The notes beneath the pieces were generated by a model. The model had not been told where the DNA came from, did not search any database, and was given only the letters and a program-made list of their open reading frames with translations. A DNA stretch of 5,349 nucleotides from Nitrosopumilales archaeon. Lineage in GTDB: Archaea > Thermoproteota > Nitrososphaeria > Nitrososphaerales > Nitrosopumilaceae. Position numbers and translations under genes: made by a program. Below are positions 1 to 5,141 of the stretch, piece after piece (position 1 is the first letter of the stretch; each line of letters opens with the position of its first letter). The DNA lies in NCBI GenBank assembly GCA_025350175.1, contig JANXYF010000167.1, forward strand, positions 1-5,349, written 5' to 3'.

Positions 1-225
1 CAGTGGCAATCGCAGCACCAGTGCCCAATACGGCACCGACGGAAAAAGCCCCGGCTGCTGCAGCATGTAGATGTGCGCTGGCGTGACGGCCAGGATCAGG
101 GCGAATAGTCCCCATGCAGCGGCGCGGCGGGTCGGAGGCCACAAGAGACCGACGGCGCCCAGCAGCTCAAAAATGCCGCTGACCAGTACTGCTGCACGGG
201 GCCAGGGAATCCAGGGCGGGACGAT
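1..225 (-). CDS. DoxX-family membrane protein, fragment (broken at 5' end, runs off left edge)
   Basis: Seen: the minus-strand frame from about 225 down to 1 is open for ~75 codons. It starts IVPPWIPWPRAAVLVSG, continues FELLGAVGLLWPPTRRAAAW, then a hydrophobic stretch ending TPAHIYML, and reaches the window edge at ALVLRLPL. This matches my memory of bacterial DoxX-family integral membrane proteins: the PPW-PWP motif, the G-FE-LG-GLL helix, a TRR-AAAWGL turn and a second helix. Two membrane segments are visible, near codons 10-30 and 35-55. The family's N-terminal part (roughly 30-40 residues with the first helix) is missing. Upstream the frame holds only two more codons before a TGA at 232-234, and the DNA there is PAC2 sequence. 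The fragment is ~66% GC, far above the rest of the window, with bacterial codon choice. DoxX proteins are small inner-membrane proteins of poorly defined, often redox-related function. Inference: DNA from a high-GC bacterium joined to the archaeal sequence. Confidence 0.72.
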   Translation of the reverse strand, partial: MVPPWIPWPRAAVLVSGIFELLGAVGLLWPPTRRAAAWGLFALILAVTPAHIYMLQQPGLFPSVPYWALVLRLPL

Positions 226-335
226 GCAAAATCAATTACAATACTTCCGACATCACCCATATCTTGCATGGCTGCAATTAAAAGAGGTTTTGAAACTGTA
301 GGTTCACTTTTTTGTATAAAATCCACACTAATCAT
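96..335 (-). CDS. PAC2-family (proteasome assembly chaperone-like) protein, 5' fragment ending in foreign DNA
   Basis: The ATG at 335-333 opens a frame beginning MISVDFIQKSEPTVSKPLLI, followed by AAMQDMGDVGSIVIDF. The pattern K-P-L-L-I-x(5)-D-M-G-x-V-G-S-I matches the first strand and glycine loop of PAC2-domain proteins (eukaryotic PAC2/Psmg2 relatives, widespread in archaea). Family members are usually around 240-280 aa, so only the first ~36 residues (335-228) are genuine here. From 227 on the frame crosses the chimeric junction and reads DoxX DNA out of frame (ASSRPGFPG...) to a TGA at 96-98, giving a meaningless 79-aa product. Archaeal PAC2 proteins are thought to relate to proteasome assembly, but the function is not well established. 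No Shine-Dalgarno is visible, and the start lies inside a 10-bp palindrome (ATCATATGAT, 331-340). The frame is open for 30 codons upstream of the ATG but offers no conventional start there. Confidence 0.6.
   Translation of the reverse strand: MISVDFIQKSEPTVSKPLLIAAMQDMGDVGSIVIDFASSRPGFPGPVQQYWSAAFLSCWAPSVSCGLRPAAPLHGDYSP
222..228. other. Chimeric junction between high-GC bacterial-type DNA and low-GC archaeal DNA
   Basis: To the left, DoxX similarity holds up to the ATC codon at 223-225. To the right, PAC2 similarity (VGSIVIDF) holds down to the TTT codon at 228-230. The two minus-strand genes are in different frames, and both lose homology within the same few bases, while GC drops abruptly from about two thirds to about one third. 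No inverted repeats, target-site duplication or attachment-like sequence flank the point. The simplest reading is an assembly or library chimera near a contig end; a real recombination cannot be excluded. Confidence 0.75.
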
Positions 336-447
336 ATGATCTTTTATGATTAATACCTTATCTCTCAGACTTGCCTCATCCCATCTTTTGTATCCAAAAC
401 AGTAGATCTGCCTGCGAGCGATTATTTACTAGATACTCTGCCATACA

Positions 448-1023
448 TTGTTGGAAGACAGAGAACCAGATCCATTTAGTAAATATTCAGATAACAAGAC
501 TCTTCTAAATTCAATTTTCATGAAGGATAAAATGTTAAAGTATTCTAAACAAGTGATTGATAAATATCTCAAATCATTACTAAGAGCACATAAAAGAGTT
601 GAACTAACCAGAGATTTACTTGAACTTGGAATGATACAAGATATAGTAGCAGATTATCTGATGGATATGCAATGGCATGTAAAACATGATACGTTCTACT
701 TGGATTTTGATCCTCAGTATAGGTTTGATCTAGTGGCAAGAAAAGAAAAAAGAGCCATCGTTATTCTCATTCAACCTGAAATTACTAGACAATCAATACT
801 AGAAATTCAAAAAGATATTTTTAGTGTGAAAAAAGAGATGCCAAGTACGCGAGTGCTCTTGGCTACAGATATTTTGGAATTGCCATCAATTTTAGAAAAA
901 AGCATACTTTCAGATTTTATCATAGACATGGCAAAAAAATATAGACTTGGAATACTCCTAGTAGACAAGAATTTAGACTATCAGGAGACATGGCTAGTCC
1001 CATCAGAATTCCTTTATGCCTAG
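448..1023 (+). CDS. Conserved-looking hypothetical protein, weakly nuclease-fold-like
   Basis: I do not recognise this 191-aa soluble protein. No signal peptide or membrane segment is visible. Residues 25-70 are predicted helical (KDKMLKYSKQVIDKYLKSLL, then ELTRDLLELGMIQDIVADYL). Next comes a strand-rich block, YRFDLVARKEKRAIVILIQPE (91-111), then helix-strand alternation ending in a strand, RLGILLVDKN. A helix followed by FDLVA-x(n)-VILI resembles the core of PD-(D/E)XK restriction-endonuclease-fold proteins (D94 as the first acidic residue). The E-x-K that should follow the next strand is not there: the position reads I-L-I-Q. It could be an inactive member, or the likeness could be chance. 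The start is TTG 448 (or TTG 451) because codons 448-519 show the same A/T-ended, purine-first pattern as the rest and a stop lies at 430-432. ATG 520 (167 aa) is the alternative. It is divergent from the PAC2 fragment and lies 98 bp upstream of TFB on the same strand. Confidence 0.72.
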   Translation: MLEDREPDPFSKYSDNKTLLNSIFMKDKMLKYSKQVIDKYLKSLLRAHKRVELTRDLLELGMIQDIVADYLMDMQWHVKHDTFYLDFDPQYRFDLVARKEKRAIVILIQPEITRQSILEIQKDIFSVKKEMPSTRVLLATDILELPSILEKSILSDFIIDMAKKYRLGILLVDKNLDYQETWLVPSEFLYA

Positions 1024-1034
1024 TTGTAATTCAA

Positions 1035-1045
1035 ACTTTTAAGAC
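1035..1045 (+). promoter_or_regulatory. Possible TATA/BRE element for the TFB gene
   Basis: The sequence acttttaagac lies in the intergenic stretch after the upstream stop (1023). It resembles an archaeal TATA box and would put a transcription start near 1063-1070, giving a leader of about 55 nt before ATG 1122. That leader length suits the Shine-Dalgarno-like AGGTG found there. This is an inference from pattern and position only. Confidence 0.3.
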
Positions 1046-1108
1046 AAATAGTAAGATTTCAAAGAATTATCGGAAAATAGTTGGGTTATTATTGGATAAC
1101 AGCTTGAT

Positions 1109-1113
1109 AGGTG
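1109..1113 (+). promoter_or_regulatory. Shine-Dalgarno-like AGGTG that favours ATG 1122
   Basis: AGGTG is part of the archaeal consensus GGAGGTGAT complementary to the 16S rRNA 3' end. It is separated from ATG 1122 by 8 nt. The next in-frame ATG (1143) has no such motif at a suitable distance, so this site decides the start chosen for TFB. Confidence 0.4.
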
Positions 1114-1121
1114 TGTTATTT

Positions 1122-2072
1122 ATGGTAGTACAAGGCGCTGAAATGGACGCACGATGTGGTAGATGCGGCAAGGCCAAGATGTTAACAGACGGTACTACTG
1201 GTGAGCGATTTTGCGGCGGATGTGGATTTGTAGTAAATGAGATTGTAAACGATTTAGGTCCAGAGAGACAGTCATTTTCAAAAGAACAGTTTGAAGATAG
1301 AGCAAGAACTGGTGTTCCAACATCCCTTGCAATGCATGACATGGGCCTTGCAACTGTAATCGGACAGGCAAACAAGGATTCAACTGGAAAACCATTGTCG
1401 GCGTCAATGAAAAATACAATCACACGTCTTAGAACATGGGATAGTAGAAGTCAAGTACATGAAGCAACTGAAAGAAATTGCAGACAGGCATTCAGTGAGC
1501 TAAGTAGACTAAAGGATAAACTTGCTTTATCAGATGCAGTAGTTGAAAAGACTGCATACATCTACAGAAAGGCATTAGAAAAAGGATTGGCAAAAGGTAG
1601 ATCAATCCCAGGATTAATAGCAGCTGCATTATATTTATCATGTAGAGAAACTGGCACACCTAGAACATTAAATGAGGTTGCAAGAAGAATCAATGTGAAA
1701 AAGAAAGACGTCTCAAGATGTTACAGATTATTATTACAAGAGCTTGATATGACCATGCCGGTGCTAGATCCGATAAAATGCATGTCAAGAATTGCAAGCG
1801 AATCAGGTCTTAGTGAAAAAGTAAAACGAGAGGCACTCAAGATTTTGGAACAAGCAAATGAAAAAGAGATCTCAGCAGGAAAAGACCCGATGGGACTTGC
1901 AGCAGCTGCATTGTATTTGTCTTGTGCAATACATGGAGACAGTACAACCCAAAAGGTAATTGCAATTGCAGCAGGTGTAACAGAAGTAACTATACGAAAC
2001 AGGTACAAGGGATTACGAGAACTCTTGGACATTCAAGTTCCAGATAAAAAAACAAGGTCAGAACTGGCTTGA
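1122..2072 (+). CDS. tfb: Transcription initiation factor B (archaeal TFIIB homologue)
   Basis: TFB binds the TBP-TATA complex and the BRE upstream of the TATA box, recruits RNA polymerase and helps open the promoter. The 316-aa product has the full family layout. An N-terminal zinc ribbon has C12-x2-C15 and C31-x2-C34 with TDGTTGERFC between. A linker containing GPERQSF and the segment TITRLRTWDSR follows (B-reader/linker region). Then come two cyclin-like repeats at about 113-208 (IPGLIAAALYLSCRE, then the VARRINVKKKDVSRCYRLL helix-turn-helix) and 213-303 (GLAAAALYLSCA, then IAAGVTEVTIRNRYKGLREL, the BRE-recognition HTH). The length is normal for TFB (about 300 aa). The start at 1122 is supported by AGGTG 8 nt upstream; ATG 1143 (309 aa) is also possible and keeps every motif. 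The open frame extends upstream over the end of the previous gene, but that stretch is not TFB-like. Thaumarchaea often encode several TFBs; which paralogue this is cannot be told here. Confidence 0.96.
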   Translation: MVVQGAEMDARCGRCGKAKMLTDGTTGERFCGGCGFVVNEIVNDLGPERQSFSKEQFEDRARTGVPTSLAMHDMGLATVIGQANKDSTGKPLSASMKNTITRLRTWDSRSQVHEATERNCRQAFSELSRLKDKLALSDAVVEKTAYIYRKALEKGLAKGRSIPGLIAAALYLSCRETGTPRTLNEVARRINVKKKDVSRCYRLLLQELDMTMPVLDPIKCMSRIASESGLSEKVKREALKILEQANEKEISAGKDPMGLAAAALYLSCAIHGDSTTQKVIAIAAGVTEVTIRNRYKGLRELLDIQVPDKKTRSELA

Positions 2073-2083
2073 AAGATTATTCT

Positions 2084-2093
2084 AAAAATTTTG
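2084..2093 (+). promoter_or_regulatory. Possible TATA-like element for the small HNH-like gene
   Basis: The A/T stretch aaaaattttg is centred about 30 bases before ATG 2118, the spacing expected for an archaeal TATA box serving a leaderless or very short-leader transcript. No Shine-Dalgarno precedes ATG 2118, which fits. The gene also starts only 45 bp after the TFB stop, so read-through from TFB is an alternative. Confidence 0.25.
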
Positions 2094-2117
2094 TCGTTAA
2101 ACCATAAAATTAACAAG

Positions 2118-2411
2118 ATGACCTATGCGGAAGATGTAATCCTCAAGGTATGGCAAAAAAGTCAGATTGATGAATACAACATTCCAAATAATTTCAGAAA
2201 AGACAATTGTGGTGCATGGATTGAAAGAATAGAATATGAAAATGCCAACTCTGCATTTGGATGGCACATAGATAAAATTAATCGAGACTCGAGTTCAGAA
2301 GATATAGCAAATCTATACCCAGTACATTCTAAGAACAATGTGCGAAATCAGGATGGAACCATAAATTGCAAGGTGACATCTTTAGGTATAACAAACGTTG
2401 AGAAATTATAA
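2118..2411 (+). CDS. Small HNH-like protein with an atypical metal-finger motif
   Basis: The 97-aa protein resembles, from memory, a family of ~100-aa proteins with the pattern RKDxCGAWI-x-R-x-x-Y-(x)n-GWEIDHI-(x)n-NLRPL-x-W-x-N-N-(x)n-CKVTS, a small relative of HNH nucleases. Here RKDNCGAWIERIEYEN lies at 27-42, AFGWHIDKI at 46-54, DIANLYPVHSKNNV at 62-75 and CKVTS at 84-88. The metal-binding or catalytic His of the usual IDH motif is Lys (K53). Two other histidines are present: H50, just before the motif, and H70, where the last HNH His may fall. Nuclease activity is therefore uncertain, and a structural or DNA-binding role is possible. ATG 2118 is preferred over an in-frame TTG at 2091 because the added nine residues (SLNHKINK) show no family pattern. 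It follows TFB by 45 bp on the same strand and converges with cdc48 across a 14-bp gap. Confidence 0.72.
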   Translation: MTYAEDVILKVWQKSQIDEYNIPNNFRKDNCGAWIERIEYENANSAFGWHIDKINRDSSSEDIANLYPVHSKNNVRNQDGTINCKVTSLGITNVEKL

Positions 2412-2416
2412 TTCTT

Positions 2417-2425
2417 AAAAAAAAA
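2417..2425 (-). terminator. Oligo-T transcription terminator of cdc48
   Basis: On the minus strand, nine consecutive T follow the cdc48 TAA stop (2428-2426) directly. Archaeal RNA polymerases terminate at oligo-T tracts without needing a hairpin, so this is a plausible intrinsic terminator. In the other direction the 14-bp gap has only a short TTCTT and no comparable T run for the convergent HNH-like gene. Confidence 0.6.
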
Positions 2426-4675
2426 TTATCTAAAGTGAGATATAGCTACCTTTTGCCCAACTTTAAGATCCTTTTGAATCTTGACCTTCTTTACGGCTTC
2501 CTCAAAGTCTTTCATCTTTACCTTTGCCTGTTCAACTTGTTTTTCTGCCTCTTTTGGATCAGGATATTTTTCAACAAAATTATGCAATACAATAGAGGCA
2601 GCAGTATTTGCAATTGCTGCAACGTCTGCTCCGCTCATACCATCAGTCATCTCTGCAATCTTTGCCAAATCAACATAATCAGGGTTTAGTCCAGTTGGGG
2701 TTCCCATCTCTTTTTCAATTGGAATATCACGTGAACTAATCTCCAATATTTTGAGTCTGCCTTCCTTGTCTGGAATTGGAACTACGATTATTTTGTCAAA
2801 TCTACCAGGTCTGATTAGTGCAGGATCAATCATATCTGCTCTATTTGTTGCAGCTATTACCACTACACCATTCAAAGAAGTGATTCCATCCATTTCTGTT
2901 AGTAATTGACTGACAACTTTTTCTGTTGTTGCACTTTCGCCCATTCCTCTAATTGGTGCAATAGAATCAACCTCATCAAAGAATATGATACATGGTGAAG
3001 ACTGTCTAGCTCTTCTAAATATTTCTCGAATTCCACGCTCTGATTCACCTATCCATTTGGATAGTAATTCAGGACCTTTTACCGAAATGAAATTTGCCTC
3101 ACTCTCTGTTGCCACTGCTTTTGCTAACAAGGTCTTTCCAGTTCCACTTGGACCATGTAACAAAATACCGCGTGGCATTCTATAACCAAGCTGAGAGTAA
3201 AGATTAGGATATTTCATTGGCCATTCTACAGCTTCTTGGAGTTCTCGTTTTACATTCTCAAGACCACCAATTTGGCTCCACTGTACATCAGGAGTTTCGA
3301 TATAGACCTCACGCATTCCAGCAGGAGTTACATCCCGGAATGCAAGCTGATAATCATCAGCATTTACAATTAATTTATCTAGGGTTTCTGGAGGAATTTT
3401 ATCATCAGATAAATTGATTTCTGGTAACAATCGTCGTAGGCATTTCATTGCAGCTTCTTTGCACAAATATTCTAAATCCGCCCCAACATATCCATGACTT
3501 GAACCCGAAATTTTTTCCAAGTTTACATCTTCAGTTAAAGGCATGTTTCGTGTGTGAATCAACAAAATCTCCAGTCTTCCTTTTTTATCAGGTACTTTGA
3601 TCTCAATTTCTCTATCAAATCTTCCAGGTCTTCTCAGAGCTGGGTCTAGTGCATTGGGTCTATTTGTGGCAGCAATGACAATTACTTTACCTCTTCCTTC
3701 AAGACCATCCATGAGGGACAGCATTTGTGATACAACTCTTCGCTCAACTTCTCCTGTTACCTCTTCTCTTTTCGGTGCAATAGAATCAATTTCATCTATG
3801 AAAACAATTGAGGGGGCTTTTTCTTTTGCCTCTTTGAATATCTCACGTAGTCTTGCCTCACTTTCTCCATAAAACTTACTCATTATCTCAGGACCGGATA
3901 TGCTGATAAAGTGCGCATTAGTCTCATTTGCAACTGCTTTTGCCAACAGGGTCTTGCCAGTTCCTGGAACTCCATACAGTAAGACACCTTTTGGAGCTTC
4001 AACTCCTAGTTTTTCAAATATTTCGGGATGTCGCATTGGAAGTTCAATCATCTCTCTTACTTTTCTTATTTCGTCAGACATTCCTCCAATGTCTTCATAA
4101 GACACTTGTGGTACTCCACGTAGACTCTCACCTTTTTCAGCAATATGAAATTCTGTCTTGGGGGTTACGAGTACTGCATCAGTAGCCGGAGTAATTCCAA
4201 TTACCTGAAATGTCAGTCTACCACCAAAGTATGGCACCATTATATTATCACCTTTTACAAGTGGAATGTTTTCTAGAGAATCAGTAAGATATCTTTCATC
4301 AATCGGAGGTATAGAATCAAGCGGTGCAACTATTACTTTTTCAGCAGGAACAGTCTTTATTTTTCTCACAGTTACAGTATCTCCAATTCCAATACCAGTA
4401 TTGTTTCTACCAAGACCATCAACTCTGATAATTCCCTTTCCTTCATCGGATGGATATAATGGAAGACATCTTGCAACAGATCTTCGTTTTCCAGTAATTT
4501 CTAGAATATCACCAGTTGATGCACCTAGAGCATCCATTGATTCATAATCAATACGTGTTACACCTCTACCTACATCGCGAGTATACGCTTCCAATATTTT
4601 TAATTGAATAGAATTTTGGGCTATATGTATACATGGAAGGCATGTCTTGTTATACCTTTGGAATCTTTGGTACAT
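2426..4675 (-). CDS. cdc48: CDC48/VAT-type AAA+ ATPase with two ATPase domains
   Basis: Archaeal homologue of p97/VCP, a cytosolic hexameric unfoldase that feeds proteins to the proteasome. From ATG 4675 (749 aa) the order is as follows. The N-domain covers ~24-109 (QLKILEAYTRDVGRG, RCLPLYPSDEGKG, GIGIGDTVTV), then a second CDC48 subdomain to ~182 (VPYFGGRLTFQVIG). D1 has Walker A GVPGTGKT 235-242, pore loop KFYGES 267-272, Walker B FIDEID 292-297, sensor AATN and Arg fingers in RRPGRFD 348-354. D2 has Walker A GPSGTGKT 508-515, pore loop KWIGES, Walker B IIFFDEVD 563-570 and RPGRFD 622-627. All catalytic residues are present. The D1 Walker A has Val where GPPGTGKT is usual. The C-terminus ends SHFR, a variant of the proteasome-docking HbYX motif. 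Homologues usually start just before QLKILEAY, but the codon there is ATA, so the nearest conventional starts are ATG 4675 and TTG 4702, adding Cys-rich residues (CLPC). Confidence 0.97.
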   Translation of the reverse strand: MYQRFQRYNKTCLPCIHIAQNSIQLKILEAYTRDVGRGVTRIDYESMDALGASTGDILEITGKRRSVARCLPLYPSDEGKGIIRVDGLGRNNTGIGIGDTVTVRKIKTVPAEKVIVAPLDSIPPIDERYLTDSLENIPLVKGDNIMVPYFGGRLTFQVIGITPATDAVLVTPKTEFHIAEKGESLRGVPQVSYEDIGGMSDEIRKVREMIELPMRHPEIFEKLGVEAPKGVLLYGVPGTGKTLLAKAVANETNAHFISISGPEIMSKFYGESEARLREIFKEAKEKAPSIVFIDEIDSIAPKREEVTGEVERRVVSQMLSLMDGLEGRGKVIVIAATNRPNALDPALRRPGRFDREIEIKVPDKKGRLEILLIHTRNMPLTEDVNLEKISGSSHGYVGADLEYLCKEAAMKCLRRLLPEINLSDDKIPPETLDKLIVNADDYQLAFRDVTPAGMREVYIETPDVQWSQIGGLENVKRELQEAVEWPMKYPNLYSQLGYRMPRGILLHGPSGTGKTLLAKAVATESEANFISVKGPELLSKWIGESERGIREIFRRARQSSPCIIFFDEVDSIAPIRGMGESATTEKVVSQLLTEMDGITSLNGVVVIAATNRADMIDPALIRPGRFDKIIVVPIPDKEGRLKILEISSRDIPIEKEMGTPTGLNPDYVDLAKIAEMTDGMSGADVAAIANTAASIVLHNFVEKYPDPKEAEKQVEQAKVKMKDFEEAVKKVKIQKDLKVGQKVAISHFR

Positions 4676-4686
4676 ATAACATGTAC
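4670..4686. repeat. Perfect inverted repeat over the cdc48 start codon (6-bp arms, 5-bp spacer)
   Basis: GTACAT-ATAAC-ATGTAC. The preferred cdc48 ATG (4675-4673) lies in one arm, so the element could be an operator near the transcription start or a small hairpin covering the initiation codon. The arms are short, and chance occurrence is quite possible. Confidence 0.45.
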
Positions 4687-4688
4687 AT

Positions 4689-4704
4689 CCTTGATCTGAC
4701 AAGG
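4689..4704. repeat. Short inverted repeat CCTTG-N6-CAAGG upstream of cdc48
   Basis: Five-base arms CCTTG (4689-4693) and CAAGG (4700-4704) flank ATCTGA. The element lies between the proposed cdc48 TATA-like box and the 4670-4686 repeat. Arms this short often occur by chance; it is listed because three inverted repeats lie side by side here. Confidence 0.3.
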
Positions 4705-4713
4705 AATAAAAAG
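4705..4713 (-). promoter_or_regulatory. Possible TATA box for cdc48
   Basis: Read on the minus strand, CTTTTTATT is centred about 34 bases before ATG 4675. With the usual archaeal TATA-to-start distance of about 25-28 bases, transcription would begin some 6-8 nt before that ATG. This supports ATG 4675 over TTG 4702, which would then lie upstream of the transcript start. Confidence 0.4.
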
Positions 4714-4721
4714 TGTAAAAA

Positions 4722-4746
4722 TCTCAATTATACAAAATAATTGAGA
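4722..4746. repeat. Inverted repeat with perfect 10-bp arms between divergent genes, candidate operator
   Basis: The arms TCTCAATTAT (4722-4731) and ATAATTGAGA (4737-4746) are exact reverse complements around the spacer ACAAA. The element sits about midway between the TATA-like boxes of cdc48 (4705-4713) and of the rightward gene (4749-4757). A bound dimeric regulator could therefore affect both promoters. No other copy is seen in this window. Confidence 0.6.
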
Positions 4747-4748
4747 AC

Positions 4749-4757
4749 TTTTATATC
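4749..4757 (+). promoter_or_regulatory. TATA box for the 83-aa gene
   Basis: TTTTATATC matches the archaeal TATA consensus well. Its centre lies about 26 bases before the TTG at 4780, so the transcript would begin at or next to that codon, giving a leaderless mRNA. It starts two bases after the 4722-4746 inverted repeat, where a bound protein could cover the BRE site for TFB. Confidence 0.6.
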
Positions 4758-4779
4758 ATAAATGTAATTTGAGATCGAA

Positions 4780-5031
4780 TTGGATGCATATCTTGAAGAG
4801 GAATTATACGATCTCATAACACATTGTATTCAAAACTCTAATGCCTCAGATTATTCCATCAAAGAAAATAGAATCAAGGAGATAGGCCAAGAGTTATTTG
4901 CAGATGGCGGAGTTGATGCACTTGAAAACATGTATTTTTCAATAGAACATAGAGTTAGAGGAGAGATTTCCGATGATGCCAAACCTTATCGTTCCCTTTG
5001 GAACGGCGTCACAAAAGAGTGGAATTATTAG
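4780..5031 (+). CDS. Small hypothetical protein (83 aa)
   Basis: I do not recognise this family. The product is soluble, acidic and mostly helical, with no membrane segment, signal peptide or metal motif. It begins MDAYLEEELYDLITHC and ends RSLWNGVTKEWNY; single blocks such as GQELFADGGVDALENMYFSI look like packed amphipathic helices. TTG 4780 is the only conventional start before the body of the protein: an in-frame TAA lies at 4765-4767 and the first internal Met is near residue 50. A strong TATA box ~26 bases upstream supports a leaderless TTG start. It is transcribed divergently from cdc48 over a region with a 10-bp-arm inverted repeat. Its stop (5029-5031) overlaps the stop of the minus-strand gene that follows. 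Codon use matches the archaeal neighbours, so the gene is probably real. Confidence 0.75.
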   Translation: MDAYLEEELYDLITHCIQNSNASDYSIKENRIKEIGQELFADGGVDALENMYFSIEHRVRGEISDDAKPYRSLWNGVTKEWNY

Positions 5032-5141
5032 GCAATCGCAACCAGTGACTCATCTTTTACTGGTTCTTGCATCTCTTTTCTTGCTCTGGCTAGTACCATT
5101 CTGAGATGTTCAATTTCTATTTCGTCAATCATTTCACACAT
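5028..5141 (-). CDS. Very small hypothetical protein (37 aa)
   Basis: A short open frame runs from ATG 5141-5139 to TAA 5030-5028. It encodes MCEMIDEIEIEHLRMVLARA, then RKEMQEPVKDESLVAIA. I know no family for it. The centre (residues 5-25) is a charged amphipathic helix with no cysteine pair or membrane segment. Support for a real gene: A/T-ended archaeal codon use, sensible amino-acid composition, an A/T-rich promoter-like stretch and an 18-bp palindrome directly before the ATG, and an otherwise unexplained gap. It lies 44 bp after the stop of the gene entering from the right on the same strand and overlaps the convergent 83-aa gene by 4 bp (5028-5031). A second in-frame ATG at 5132 would give 34 aa. 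Confidence 0.55.
   Translation of the reverse strand: MCEMIDEIEIEHLRMVLARARKEMQEPVKDESLVAIA

Noticed and set aside
1..225. Mobile element or integration site as cause of the GC-rich left end
   Set aside because: No transposase, integrase, terminal inverted repeat, target duplication or tRNA end is visible; only a housekeeping-type membrane protein fragment.
71..301. Plus-strand ORF of 76 codons across the GC shift
   Set aside because: It spans the chimeric junction, its protein looks like no family, and both sides are explained by minus-strand genes.
330..351. Palindrome ATCATATGAT and the nearby AATCAT/ATGATT pair at the PAC2 start
   Set aside because: Short and A/T-rich, within chance expectation in this sequence.
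360..390. Possible C/D-box-like guide RNA on the minus strand (ATGAGG followed by CTGA)
   Set aside because: Only fragments of C and D boxes are present, without a proper RUGAUGA box or a second C'/D' pair.
990..1121. N-terminal extension of TFB by 44 residues to an upstream ATG at 990
   Set aside because: The extra residues do not resemble TFB, overlap the end of the upstream gene, and normal family length is reached from ATG 1122.
1067..2032. Minus-strand ORFs opposite TFB
   Set aside because: Antisense shadows of a clearly conserved gene, with low-complexity or implausible composition.
2435..4547. Many plus-strand ORFs opposite cdc48
   Set aside because: Antisense shadows of the 749-codon ATPase gene; no independent start signals or family resemblance.
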